From Nymphaea colorata (lineage: Eukaryota; Streptophyta; Magnoliopsida; Nymphaeales; Nymphaeaceae): a stretch of DNA of 64,000 bases. A program made the translations under genes and the position numbers. Below are positions 1 to 11,856 of the stretch, piece by piece; position 1 is the first letter of the stretch; every line of letters starts with the position of its first letter. The notes beneath the pieces are model-generated. The model searched no databases and was not told the origin of the DNA. It worked only from the letters and a program-made list of their open reading frames with translations. The stretch covers positions 10,537,952-10,601,951 of the forward strand of contig NC_045142.1 in the NCBI RefSeq assembly GCF_008831285.2. Reading direction: 5' to 3'.

Positions 1-291
1 AAAAGTAAAAATTATATATACATATATATATACCATTGATCATAAAAGTATCCACATGATTTCAAAATTTACACACACTATATATATATATATATCTGAC
101 AAGTCTCTATGTTTTTATAAATCTGAGAATCCAATCCTAGTACTATTAAGTCTATATGGGATTCAGATAAGTAACTGGACAAAGCTGATTTATTGACATT
201 CGCATGCACTGAACTCTGTTACGCAACGTCGTTTGGACGAATATAATCAGTCAGATCAGGAGATTCCGGAAGCCAAGAGCATCACGATGCT

Positions 292-315
292 GGATGGGAT
301 GGGATGGGATGGGAT
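292..315 (+). repeat. pentanucleotide (GGGAT)n repeat
   Basis: Four consecutive GGGAT units give four GGG tracts with 2-base spacers. The tract is short and could in principle form a weak G-quadruplex. No gene lies nearby. Confidence 0.7.
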
Positions 316-725
316 TGATGCTGGTATATTCTCCAAATTGTCCCTCTACTGGTTACGACTTGCTCTCAAAATAATATTAAAAAGTAATTCTATTGAATTT
401 CGTTAATATCAAGTTGACCAATATAATCTTATTTTTGCCATTATTGATATGCTTCCATTTTCAACTTCGTTCGAGTCGTCGCCTGCCCCGACTGGATAAT
501 CCTTGCCTGCAATCCGTCATCCAAAGTATAATTGAGAAATTATTGATCACGTGATGTTCCCCTGACCTTTTAATTTTTTTAATTCAGTGTTTTGGTCTAA
601 CATGGTTGATGTATGGAAGCATGTCACAACAACAGTTAGGGCTGATGTCATGGTAATGCAATATTTATGTCCAATAACATATTTTGTCACCCTATTTAAT
701 ATATATAATCATTGCATCTAAGCAG

Positions 726-726
<1 letters not shown>

Positions 727-779
<53 letters not shown>
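727..779. repeat. (TA)n microsatellite
   Basis: About 50 bp of nearly pure TA dinucleotide with a single phase break. Confidence 0.9.
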
Positions 780-1529
780 AAAAGTTGATAAAAATATGCA
801 GTTCGACCATGGTGAAGGAGGATAATTCAATTGGTTTGGTTTTAGGCGATACTCATCATACTCACCCAATAAAATTGTTAGCGATGACTTAAAAATATTA
901 CAATTTTAGCCCTGTTTTTTATTATTCCAATAATTCATGTTCATTTTTGAAAATTTTCCTTTATTTATTTAATTCTTTACATTCTATATAACTTTGCTCC
1001 AATATGCAGTATATTTTTTTATGATTTTCGCTTCGTCAAAGTTCTCGATATCGCTTACAACAGCCAAATTTAATATTAAATGAATGCGGATGCATGTTGA
1101 TGTAGTTGAATGGGAGCTTCGGCTCTCTATAAAGCACTAAGTTTCCCTTGCTACTGGGAAAATCTCATATCTCTTGGCATCTTTTATTTTTCCCAAGCAC
1201 CATTAAAATAGTAAAACTTTATGAACATACATAATTGATCTGAAAAGGAAAATGCATGTCTCACGTTCATGTCACGACACGGATCAGAACAAACGAGCAT
1301 TTCCCTTTTTGATCGTTCGTGTTCAAAATGTGAAAGCGTAGAAGCAAAGAAAGAGCCAAACAATAGGAAGTTGAATAAATTGATGTCATTGAATGAACAA
1401 CTTGATTTGTAAACAACAGAGTGGCACAAACATTTGCATTAAGACTTTTTTGCAGCCGTATAAGAGGGAACAACTTCAACAACTTGACAATAAATGAAAC
1501 TCCTGGCTATATTCTTGGCTCATCATGAG

Positions 1530-1730
1530 CCAGCAGAGGCTGAGCCAGAAATTTTTCATAAGGAGGGCTCAATTAAAGTTTCTAAATTTTGACTAGGGCT
1601 GAAATATTATTTTTCAAAATTTTTATATAAACAAGTGAAGTTTTCTAAAATTTACATATAATTTCTTTTAAAAATTTAAGGTGGGGTGAGGGCTCAAGCT
1701 GTCTCTACCTTGAATCTGGCCCTGCATGCT
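1530..1730 (+). mobile_element. degenerate hAT-type MITE-like repeat
   Basis: The left end resembles the GAGCCAGAAATTTTT start seen in the clearer MITEs of this window, and the right end near 1716-1725 reads TCTGGCCCTG. The interior is the usual AAATTTT-rich sequence. I could not find a clean 8-bp target duplication (CATGAGC beside CATGCTAG is only a partial match), so the boundaries are approximate. Confidence 0.4.
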
Positions 1731-2222
1731 AGACATATCACCTTTCAAGATGACCACTATTAGGAGTGTTCAACGAGTCGAACCAATTCGGATTGGACTT
1801 GAACACGCTTAGTTAACCTCCACTCGACTTGAACATATTTGTTAAAAGAGTCGATCTCAAGCTTAATTATAAGCGAACTATGCTTGGAAATGCTAGAAGC
1901 ATCCCATGTTGGTTTTCTACAAATGCAAGCTTTTGTTGACAACTACGCTAAAGAGTCCTACTTATTTAAAAGATCAGTTAAATAAGAAACTTTAGTGAAA
2001 TAATTTTAGAAGAGATGAAAGAGAAAAGGTTTAGGAATAAGGGAAAGTGGAGAAGGAAAGAGAAAGACACGGAGTTCATAGACCTGAAACATTGTTCTCC
2101 ATAGGGGCTGTTTGGTAATTTGAGTGTTCGATTAATCTACTGCAAAACTGAGATACATTCATGACACACTTGTTTCGAGGACCACTCGCACCCAGTTTCA
2201 CAAAAAAGTAAGGGCATCGACA

Positions 2223-2401
2223 CACTAGCAGAGCTCGAAATTTTTTTTTGTGGGGGCACTCATTCAATACCTTTAATTTCTTTGTGGCACTTACATGTAT
2301 AACAATCAAATATATCAAAACATTAACATATATATTAAACTAATTTTTTGAGGTTGGTGTGGGCAACTGCTCACACTAGCCACCATGTGACTATGCCACT
2401 G
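2223..2401 (+). mobile_element. hAT-type MITE with intact 8-bp target duplication
   Basis: A 179-bp non-autonomous element, flanked by the perfect 8-bp direct repeat CATCGACA at 2215-2222 and 2402-2409. It starts CACTAGCAGAG and ends TATGCCACTG, imperfect terminal inverted repeats of the CAGTG type. A hairpin-forming segment (GGTTGGTGTGGGC, 4-base loop, GCTCACACTAGCC) lies just inside the right end at 2352-2381. The interior matches, in reverse orientation, the copy at 62,270-62,445. An 8-bp duplication with CA..TG ends is the hAT superfamily signature. It encodes no protein. Confidence 0.75.
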
Positions 2402-2409
2402 CATCGACA

Positions 2410-3358
2410 GCCATGCACTAGTCGAAGGGAAGTTGATCTCGAGCGGTGTTGGCAGACTGGCTTGGGTTAGTAGAAGATAATCAGCCGGTCTATAGTTCAA
2501 GTGTTATGGAGACTACATATCCCTTGTGCCTATCGTGTGGGGTCTGCCCCCATTATGGTTCAACAAAGTTTATTGTGTAAAAGAAAAGAAGCGTGCAGCA
2601 GCGCTGCTCATTTGAAAACCAAAGTAGAAAGAAGTTTCTGAGCATTCAACTATAAGAAGATTATATTTTTCACTAGAAAGGACTGAAAGTAAATCGTCAA
2701 CTCCTAGCAAATGGATCTCCTCCAAGAAGTCTAGTGTGCCAATTTATGACAAGGGCCCAGAATAACCGGATAGAATGCATCAATATGCCCCAATTCTATA
2801 TATTAATATGCATGTCTCTATATAATACAAAATATATTTGGTCAAGCTCGTTCACATAGAAAATTGTTACAATCAATTTGAATGTAGAAAAGGATTCATT
2901 ACTTACTTTTTGGTGAGACGGAGAGAGGGAGAGAAAGACTTAAGCCAACTTGCCTCCTTTTAGAGACTTAAGAGAAAGCAAAATATTGACAAGGCTGGCC
3001 GCCTTGGGCTCTGGTAAAGTTTTCTTTTTGTCTCTTTATCTGCAGAGATAATCTTTTCTTAATGTCAACGTTGTTTTGGTGGCAATGTGACAAGCAGTCG
3101 GATTCATTATCCCCATATCATTATTGTACGGTCAAGTCATCACCAGTAACATCACTGTGCCTTAAAAATTGGATGCGGGTATGAAGTCAAACATGTAAAG
3201 CCAAATTAAACTTTTTCCACCAAATAAGTTAGAAATCTGATACATACATATCAAAGCATAGATGTTTTTGAAGATTCAATGTTCAAATTTCCATCTCTGC
3301 ATTTAGAAACAGCACTCGAGAAAAAATGGCTAGATTTTATGTATAGAACGAGCATAGG
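2410..3358. other. intergenic, nothing recognised
   Basis: Non-coding DNA. The small ORFs here have no domain, no splice structure and no similarity I recognise. Confidence 0.5.
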
Positions 3359-3830
3359 TAGTGGCAAAACGAGGATTTTTTGACTGAGAGACACTTGAGT
3401 CACAAGCCCAACGTTTGGTCCGGACATCCTATGTAATTTTTGAGTCATCACAGTACTGGTGATTTTTCATGAGTCGGTGTGAGCCCGTCCATATATTTCC
3501 CCCATGACTTGGTCTACTCGATGGACCGACTTAGTTCATTTTCCGGTTGTTACAACCTTCATTCATGGTTCCAACATGAGCTAATTCATGTGATTCTAAG
3601 TTGTTAAAAACTTAGAGTAACAAGTCATTTTACGATCGATGAGGAGCAGTCAAGTCGTCATCCGAAGTCTGATGTGGGCACCCCATATAATTTTTAAATC
3701 ATCATAATGTAATTTTGGATTCTATATAATTTTTAAATCATCATAATGTAATTTTGGATTCTTTTAGTGAAACTTTTGATGGACTTGTGTGGGCTGTAGC
3801 CCACACCAGCCACCATGTATTTCCGCCACT
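3359..3830 (+). mobile_element. hAT-type MITE or two adjacent copies
   Basis: The left end TAGTGGCAAAACGAG and the right end TTCCGCCACT are related to the CAGTGGCGGAGCC terminal repeat. A perfect hairpin core, GTGTGGGCT-gt-AGCCCACAC, sits at 3787-3806 just inside the right end. The internal piece at 3360-3510 resembles the copy at 4169-4350, including the ATCCTATATAATTTTTGAG stretch. The block may therefore be two fused or truncated copies. No clean target duplication is visible. Confidence 0.45.
3685..3762. repeat. 39-bp tandem duplication
   Basis: Two adjacent copies (3685-3723 and 3724-3762) of a unit beginning ATATAATTTTTAAATC lie inside the MITE block. They are identical by eye. Confidence 0.85.
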
Positions 3831-4168
3831 CATCTGTCCATGTCTAATGAGCTCAACGAACCTAGAACTTGTGCTATTGGATGCGAGGTCACGTCGTTGA
3901 GAAAAGGTCTAGGTTTGATTTGATAATACACAATGTAGTAGGCGTGATGTAAAATATCTTGTGGAAAACTTGTGCACATTATTGATGCTTTCGATTGGAT
4001 CCGTTCATATTTTAAGTTGCCAAGATTATTTTTTTCTGGAATAGTTATCGTGAACCATGTTAATCTATCTTATTTCTTTTAGTTCGTTTAACTCATCAAC
4101 TCAAATAAACATCAAAGTATAGATTCTTAAGAAACAGTCGCTTTTATATATAAAATGAACATAATTAA

Positions 4169-4350
4169 CAGTGGCAGCAGAGTCAAGATTCTTTTATTAA
4201 GAAGCACTTGAGTTACAAGCCTACGTCTTGTATGGGCATCCTATATAATTTTTGAGTAATCATAGTAATGATTATGAGCCCTTCCAATAAAAATTTTAAT
4301 GGGCTGGTGTGGGCAGTGGCCCTCACTAGCCCCCATGAATCACTGCCATG
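4169..4350 (+). mobile_element. hAT-type MITE copy, degenerate
   Basis: It starts CAGTGGCAGCAGAGTC and ends near CACTGCCATG. The hairpin core GGCTGGTGTGGGC-agtg-GCCCTCACTAGCC lies at 4302-4330. It is related to the 3360-3510 block and more distantly to the other copies. I found no convincing target duplication, so the right boundary is uncertain. Confidence 0.5.
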
Positions 4351-6770
4351 TAATGAAGACACATATAAGATTTTACTTTAAGGAATGATCAGGCTTTATA
4401 TATTAATTTGGCATTCCTTAGCATCTTGGTGGTACAAAAGAAAAGGAAAGGAAAAAAATGGTGCAAATTATTATGAAAATAATACCTTTTATTTCCTTGC
4501 TGATGTAAATACATATGCTAAGTTCACTGAGACAGCGGAATTTAGTTTTAGCTCGAGCCCTTGTTGAAAGTCATGAAAAAAGTGCATGAGTTAGAGAATT
4601 TAGTAACATCAGGCCAATATTGTCTCCGAATGGGTTGGTGCAATGGATAAGGTGGAGGTCGGTAGGGTTTTCCGTCTCCATTTTTGATCTCCGGGGCATC
4701 AAATTTCTATGCCAAAAAAAGGGAGATGGAGGGAGAAACCGTTACTAACACGCAAGTTGAAGTATGTGAAGGTGACACCCCGAAACACTAAAAACATGTT
4801 ATATACTCTAAGAAGATGATGGGTTGGGTGGGCGCTTCGGCCTCTTCCTCTTTGGTAGGTTGAAAAACTTCTCCTCCTCATCCAAAACATTGAATATTTG
4901 AAACTAGAGAGAGACATATGATATAACTTTCCACAAATTCAAAGTACCATGCGAACGCTTGACCAGCTCATTGAGCGTGGGAACATTGAAGGAAAAAAAA
5001 AATATTAATTGACTATCTCATTTCTCATTAAAAAATTGACTTGGCTGGCAATCTGTGTTGACATGGATTTGATATGTCTCTGAAATTATGTGTCCCCTGA
5101 ATTCTTTTGTTAATTTCTTGACCTATAAACCAAAAGAGAAGATAGAGCTTCATTCTCTACCACTAAATCGTCAGACTCTTAGTTGTCTATTGAGCCTTAT
5201 TCAATGCCACCACTGGAGTTCTTGACGTCTATTTCTTTGCTGAGTTACAACCACAATGAATTTGCTTCCATGCTTGTTCCCTCTTTGTACACGCACAGTA
5301 TTCTTTTAGTCTTTCTCCCTCTGATCTCACAGATCAATCACCAGCGGTCAGAGTCATGCAGCGCATGCGTATCGATGACTCGTCTATAATTGGCTTTAAA
5401 CTAAGGTGCATCTCTTTATATAATTGATGGGATATTGTATGGAAGTGGTTTATGATGAAATGAAATTAAACCACAAAGTAATATTGTATTGGTGCCAACA
5501 ATAATCAACAATATCCAGTGGCACACTTTTTCCCTCGATCAGGTCATGCACCAAGTGTTGGACAGCAGATGATCGAGTGGTGCTTTTTATCATATATGTG
5601 ATTTCTAGGCTACTGGATCGTTGACTAATATGAGAGTATTAGTTTGAGAGGTCTCTTATGGGGAAGATTTTTGCCTAAGAGGAGTGGCCATAGTTATAAA
5701 AAAATGTGTTTTTCTCGAAAAAAAAAAATCATTCAAAACATGAAAAATAAATAAGACGACTAAAAATGTTTTTTTTTTTTAAAGGAAACATGACATTGGA
5801 TAACATGCAAAAAAACTTGTGTTTTTTGGTGCTTTTGTTTCATTTTAGGCTCATTTTCCGTTCTTTTTCAGTGCCAATCTGCTTGTTTCTGTTTTCCCAT
5901 TTTTATTTGTTGCTTATCTATTTATTTTTCATGTTATCATTTATTTTTCTTAATTTTTAAGACATTTTTTAATTTTTTTTTAAAATTTGCCGTATTTTTC
6001 TGCATATTTTCAAGTTTGCCATATTATACCTAAGAAAAACCTCATCCTTTAAAACAGCAAAATGATATTTGTGACTTTTGGGTTTGGCCGTCAAGTTTGC
6101 CTGCATGAAATATTCTCTTTTTTAATTAATGGAAAAAGCTTCCCTGAAGTTTAACCTGCTCTCCATTCCTTTTTTCAACAAGAAGCAACTGGACCTAAAA
6201 TGTGAAACTTAGCTGAGAAATAAAACGCTGTGGCCAGTACTCCAACACTCAAGATCTGCACCTGCTTAGTTTTATACAAATGAAACTTGGTGCCGATGAG
6301 ATTTTTACTCTTACTGTCTCCGACAGTCAAAGCCCAACCCACTGCACCAACCCCCCGGACTCTAAACCTTTCTATGAGCCAGTCGCGGAGGCACATGTGG
6401 GCTAGCATGGTCGATTGCCCGCACGGATCTCACATAGATTGTCTATTCATATATTAACACCTCATATCCCTCTAATTGTTTAGATATTAGCTGCCTCTTA
6501 GAAGTAAAGTACTAGCACCCCTAACCACAGTCTGCTCCACTGCTTCAACCACTCAGTCTTGGTTGAGGAAGTACGCATCATTTTGCACTGTGCTAAGGAG
6601 TTCACGTAGAGTCAATTGGACTGTTCCTAGATGATGCTGAGTTCTATTTCGATCAAATATGACTCCTTTATTATCTTGAGCTTGGACCGTATTAATACAT
6701 AGGAAAACGTAGAATTTAAACCAGGCAATCTTGCTTCAGCTTGTTCACAAGATATCTCATTAGCAGCTTA
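4351..6770. other. intergenic, nothing coding
   Basis: No exon-like sequence. The very T-rich block at 5760-6040, ending near CCATATTATACCTAAG, resembles 29,850-30,060, ending near CCGTATTATATCCAAG. The two are probably copies of one unclassified dispersed repeat. ORFs in this block are phenylalanine/leucine-rich artefacts of the T runs. Confidence 0.5.
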
Positions 6771-7057
6771 GAGGCCGTTTGGCATTAGGAACAACGTGTT
6801 AGTACTTCATACATATGTCTCAAAATTGGAGTAAGTTCATATAACATTTGTTGACCACTTTGGTGAATCTACTCTAATTTTAGGGTAGATTCATAGAACA
6901 ATCATACAGTGCTTGTAAATAGAGCACTTTGTGAATGTTCCATGAATCTTTCTTAAAGATTGAAGTGGATTCATGAACACTTGGTTCTAGTGTTTTATGA
7001 ATCTACCCCAATCTTTGGGATATATTCATCTGAGTGTTCCAACTGTCAAACGGCTCC
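6771..7057. mobile_element. Tourist-like (PIF/Harbinger) MITE
   Basis: A 287-bp element bounded by imperfect 14-bp inverted repeats. The left end is GAGGCCGTTTGGCA and the reverse complement of the right end is GGAGCCGTTTGACA. It is flanked by a TTA duplication at 6768-6770 and 7058-7060. A 3-bp TTA duplication plus this size and terminal repeat type fit Tourist-like MITEs mobilised by PIF/Harbinger transposase. It encodes no protein. Confidence 0.7.
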
Positions 7058-7943
7058 TTAAGGATGCAATTTTGTTGCAGTTTAAAATGAAGATTTTTCG
7101 CTCGTATGGATCTTTAAGGAACTTAAGATCCATGTGGTCCTCTATCCATGATAAACCCATAGCACATTTTGACTGCAAACCTATGACTTCAAATGAATCA
7201 CCAAGAGGGTGTTTGATGACCCCAAATCTCGGGTCTTGTGCAAGATGTTGTCATAGTGAAACAACAAATTTGTTGATAGCTTGAATTTGAGATCTGAGCT
7301 TATAAGAAAACAGGACAAGGAGAGTGGATCAAATTTTGGATAAAGGGAAGGCTGGAGCCTTATTATTAAAAAATATATAATTTATAACATAAAATAATAT
7401 ATAAATATAAGTAATTATAATACTATATGTATATATTTAAAATAAAATAATATTATAAATAAGTTATTGGACTGAGTCAGGTTAAGTCGAGACAACTTGG
7501 GCCAGTCCAGCCCATCCCCGCAACTTATTGTGTTGACCCAATGCCCAATTTTAGGGCCCGAACTCGGGCCAAATTGAACCTAGTACCTGACCCGGTGCCC
7601 ACCCTTGGATGCCACATCTGGAAATTCTTGGGATTTTGAGGTTCAACTGATCTGCATGCCCATCAAGGTGCATTTGACAAGCCAAATGAAATTAAAACCC
7701 CAATAATTAATTATAACAGTTAGATTTTAGAGTGGACTTTCTAGTCTTTCTTCTACCTTACAATTAATGCCTTGAATGGGAGAACTTCCAAGGATCTTAT
7801 ATGGCATGGCTATGCTGATTTATTTGTAAAATCTACACCAAAATCAGGTCAGGTTTGAAGTCTGACTCACAATTTATACTTTTCTTGTTTTACATTGACA
7901 AAGGTTTTGGTTTCTACCCATATCTCAATTTTGGTAGATTTAG
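7058..7943. other. intergenic, nothing recognised
   Basis: AT-rich non-coding DNA, with no gene or RNA seen. The block near 7470-7610 has GGGTC/CGGGTC words typical of decayed repeats. Confidence 0.5.
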
Positions 7944-8287
7944 GGATGTCAACGGTTCAGATTCAGATTAGATATATCCTTAACCATATCCTTTTTTTTA
8001 TATTCACATATTCGGATTCGAATTCGAATAATGAAAAGTTATATCCGAATCTGAATCCAAAATCTGATTTTACAATCCGAATCCAACCCATTTTGCCAAT
8101 TTTCAAAATTTAATAGCATTAGATACAAGATATTTGTCTAAAAATTAATCCGATCACCGATCGGATGTCATTTATTAAAACCAAATCTGATCTGATTTCT
8201 TAATCGGATATTGAATTTTCTTTCTTATCTGATTTTTTCAGATTGGTTTGGTTGGATATCCAATTCAAATCGAATATATTGACATCA
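7944..8287 (-). mobile_element. dispersed GTCAA-ended repeat, copy 1
   Basis: The block begins GATGTCAACGG and ends TTGACATC, so its ends are inverted. The interior is made of GGATATCC/GATTCGAAT words. Read on the minus strand it lines up over most of its length with 24,676-25,057, and more loosely with 30,700-31,090. It is a non-coding MITE-like family; I could not assign a superfamily or find a clear target duplication. Confidence 0.55.
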
Positions 8288-8335
8288 TAAGCAGATTTTA
8301 GGTCAGAGGACACGAAAACTTTTAGTCATGTGCAT

Positions 8336-8441
8336 GAATATGTGCAAAGTGCTTCCAAAGTTTTGATTTGAATCAAACACCTATGACAGAATATGTGCAA
8401 AGCGCTTCCAAAGTTTTGATTTGAATCAAACACCTATGACA
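8336..8441. repeat. 53-bp tandem duplication
   Basis: Two adjacent 53-bp units beginning GAATATGTGCAAAG occupy 8336-8388 and 8389-8441. They differ at about one base. Confidence 0.9.
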
Positions 8442-10748
8442 GCTTGAGCTCAGGCAAAGGATTTTAATTGAAGCTGCCAAACATGCCACGTATTATGATA
8501 TTTTGCGGTCTCATCTCAAGGATCTCCTTGTATGGCTGTATATTTAAGCCATCTATATATCTTCATGGTGATATGGCTAATTGGCTTAGTTACTAGAATA
8601 TGAAATTATGATGGAAGCAATTCAAGAAGCGAGCTTCCTAAACAGGTGGACTGCAACTATGCAAGGAGCATGAATCACAAGGAAGCATTGAAGAAATGGA
8701 AGAGAAGCATTGCAAAAGTGAACGAGAAACTCATTTACGAATCTAAAACAGAAATAAACAGGAAAGTTTGAGGGAAAAATAGGAAAATAAATAACGTCCA
8801 CCATTGAAGCGAGAATGAAGCTATTCTTGTAAAGACACTCTGCAAACAGAAAATAGAAAGCGACTAACGATGCTAAAGCTTTGCATGAGAAATAGATTAA
8901 CTTCTTGAGCATAGAGAGTGGGTTTCTTGAAATGGGGAAGCCTTCTCAATTTTTTTTTCTAAATCATGTTTCGTTTCATTATTTTCATGAAAACAGTTTC
9001 CCTCTAGTTAAACATCAATTTCCATGAATACAGGACAGTGGTTTCATTAGCATTTGATCAGATACTACTGGAGAAAGATCGTGATTCTCCTTCCAAAACC
9101 ACTTTTAGTAGCATTCCTGATAATTATGGTTCTTTGTCAAGCTACATCAAAGCAAGAGTGCAATTGTTTACTTTAATATAAACTCATTCACTGAAATGAC
9201 AGGGAATTTGTGTGTTTCCTGTTAATTTCAAGTGGATGAATGCAAGTCTAGAAAAGAGAAGTCTGCCTTGCAGATTCTCAATCACTGATCCACTCACGCC
9301 CTTGGGCTGATCTCAACAATTTAAAAGCATGACTACTTATGTACATTTATTTTCACACACTAAGGAAGAAAAGGGCTGCATCTCTTGCAACAGTTCATGC
9401 TTCAATATAACTTTACCTGCTTTAATTAGGCTTCCAAAACTCTAGTAAGGCCCTTGCCAGGTCCCCTCCTAGTAATCCAAATTACAGTAAGCAAGTTCTT
9501 TTTTAAACTTCTAAATAAGGAATCTCCAAGTAAACCATCTCTGCCTTGCATTTTCTCTTGCTATACTTCAAAACTTAAAGAAAAAACTCCCAAATGATTC
9601 TTTACTGTAAAACCCATTTCAAAATCCCATGACAAAGGGGCTCTGAAGGTAGAATCTTGTCTATCTATCCACAACCTGGCTAAAGAATCTTTTTCACAAT
9701 AGTTAGTAGTTAGTACTGTAACCTGTACAGATTTTTTTTTAAAAAAAAAACAAAAGCAAACATTCAGTATTAACAATTAAATCATTATCAACAGGGAGAA
9801 TTTTGTTCCTTGTGTACCAAAGGCATTACCTCATAACCACCTGAAATTCCACTATCGAACTAAGATCAATATTCTTGGCTTTGAACCGCTTTCTTATCTG
9901 TCGAAGTTCTCTTGTGGTCAAAACCTAACACGAAATACCCTTAGCCACTCTTTTCAGCATAATCGATGCATTCTCATAGCGTACAAAAGAGGTCGGCATT
10001 GTCTTCTCTTAACTAGATCTATGCAATGCAGAAGAGTTGATAAAATGGGTGCCAAACACTTTAAGCTTCCAATGAGTAATAATTCTCCCCATCAGACCAA
10101 AGCAAAGAGTTAGAATTGCTTTAGCAACTTCACCTTTACACCACATTAGTATCCCAAAATATCTTCATATTTGGAATTGTACCTTTCCTGTGTTTCCATT
10201 TCAATGAGCCTTTGACGAGAGTTGGAATTGCTTTAGGAATTTCAGTTTTCATATTTGAAGTTGCATCTTTCCTGTGATTCCATTTCAATGAGCCTTCGAG
10301 AGAGATTCATTGATAGATTGCAAAACAACCCATCTCTTGAGAAAAGTTGGAGCAAGCTGCTCTGGCATGCACTTAAAACTCCTTCAATTTCTACAAAATG
10401 AACGACTAACAGTTTCGATGGGTGATCATCGTACAGGACCTAGCCGTTTTAGATAGCAACTAAATTTGATGAATCTTTTAAACCATGAATCGCACCAAAG
10501 TTCTCATGTGACCCAATTCTCACATTTTCACACTGTTCTCCATGAGAACTTTGTGTTGTTGTAGACCAAATTCATTCATGTACACCATTTTATCTTTGGT
10601 CTTGTCTATCGAGCGGGTATCTCCAGACCAGAGTCTATCTACTTACTACATAGATCCTCATTAGTAAATAAGTATTTAGAGATCAATCGACCAAACAAGC
10701 CATCTCTTTATTCTCATTCCACTGATTAAATCTTTTGTTACTATGTTT
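8442..10748. other. intergenic, nothing recognised
   Basis: No domain, splice structure or RNA gene seen. The 96-codon minus-strand ORF at 8622-8912 is hydrophobic and Phe-rich, with no recognisable family and no splice or promoter context, so I do not call it. A duplicated phrase ending CATTTCAATGAGCCTT occurs near 10,185-10,215 and 10,270-10,300. Confidence 0.45.
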
Positions 10749-11218
10749 TGTTGGGATTTCTCCTCTCATGCATATACAAAACCAAACGTATATATACCTT
10801 AAACATGATCAAGGTCATGCTAAATCATTGAAATAAACAAAACCTTAAACTGAAACGGAAGCGTACCTGAATCCATCTGATCTGGTGCACGGAAAGATCG
10901 CAGCAGGGTCTTCCAGGGTACGTGCGGCGCGCTTGAGCTCTCTCTCAGATGGGGAAGAGGGAAACCCTAAAAACCAAAAGCAATTGTTCGCACGACCCCA
11001 GGGACCACTACCATTATATAATGAGGACAATTGCGGATTCAACCCATCAAAGAGTCTGTAATTGCGTACTGGTATCTATACATTTTAAAATTACCCCATA
11101 CCATCTAAAATGACGTAATATCCCGAAATGCAATCACTTAAGCGGATATTTACATTAAGACAGCCATAATGTCTGAAATTCCTCATAGACATATGCTAGC
11201 CCACAAAATGATCTTACT
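10749..11218 (-). repeat. 3' LTR of copia element 1
   Basis: A 470-bp LTR. On the plus strand it starts TGTTGGGATTT and ends ATGATCTTACT, where the expected final A has mutated. It aligns end to end with 16,780-17,240, apart from one 9-bp indel near 11,180 and scattered substitutions. Confidence 0.9.
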
Positions 11219-11232
11219 ATCCCCACTTGGGC
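11219..11232 (-). other. polypurine tract of copia element 1
   Basis: On the minus strand the sequence immediately before the 3' LTR reads CCCAAGTGGGGAT, a purine-rich stretch in the position expected for the plus-strand priming tract. Confidence 0.55.
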
Positions 11233-11856
11233 CAAATATGTCTTTATATATTCAGACATTACACAAAACCTTAAGAGCTCATAACTGCTATCTTATTAAA
11301 CGTCATTTCACCAATCTCGTCCATGATCATATCAATACAGAACCAAAGCGACTTTCACTATATCAAAATTAGCTAAACCTTTAATGATCACAAATGTTAA
11401 CATAACCAATGACATAGATTTGATATGGATGTATAGCATGAAAATTACATGCAATGTGATTACAACATGTCTATTCTCAACTGGTCCAACTTTAAAACCT
11501 TATGGAGATCAAAACACAAACACATTAAATACAGAATGAAACCAAAGAAATTTAAACTTTATTCTGCAGAAAACTGAATATGTGTTCATACATTAGAGCA
11601 AACAAAATACAAACTTCCACTAAACCAACACATCATCCAAGAATAACACCCCCATACAAACAACATGTTCATGAAAGACCTTATATGTTAAACCCTTGGC
11701 AAGAAGATCCGCAAATCATAGAGTTTGTCCCAATATGCTCTAAAGACACCTGACCATTATGTATCCCCTCTTTAACAACCCAAAAACTTAATGTCCATGT
11801 GCTTCGATTTTGACAAACTGTGGTTGTTGTAAGAATACATGACTACTGAATTATTG

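Larger units (their letters stand above)
1..1499. other. intergenic, no gene seen
   Basis: This stretch is AT-rich and I see no exon-like coding sequence on either strand. The short ORFs overlapping 1184-1482 show no domain and no splice context. It holds short AT runs near 15-100, a GGGAT repeat at 292-315 and the AT microsatellite at 727-779. A TATA-like CTATAAAG lies near 1125, but no gene follows it. Confidence 0.6.

Noticed and set aside
292-315. Telomere-like or regulatory G-quadruplex
   Set aside because: Only four GGGAT units, not the plant telomere repeat, with no nearby gene. Listed as a simple repeat only.
5766-5960. Hydrophobic 64-codon ORF
   Set aside because: A Phe/Leu/Ser-rich translation of a T-rich repeat that also occurs near 29.9 kb.
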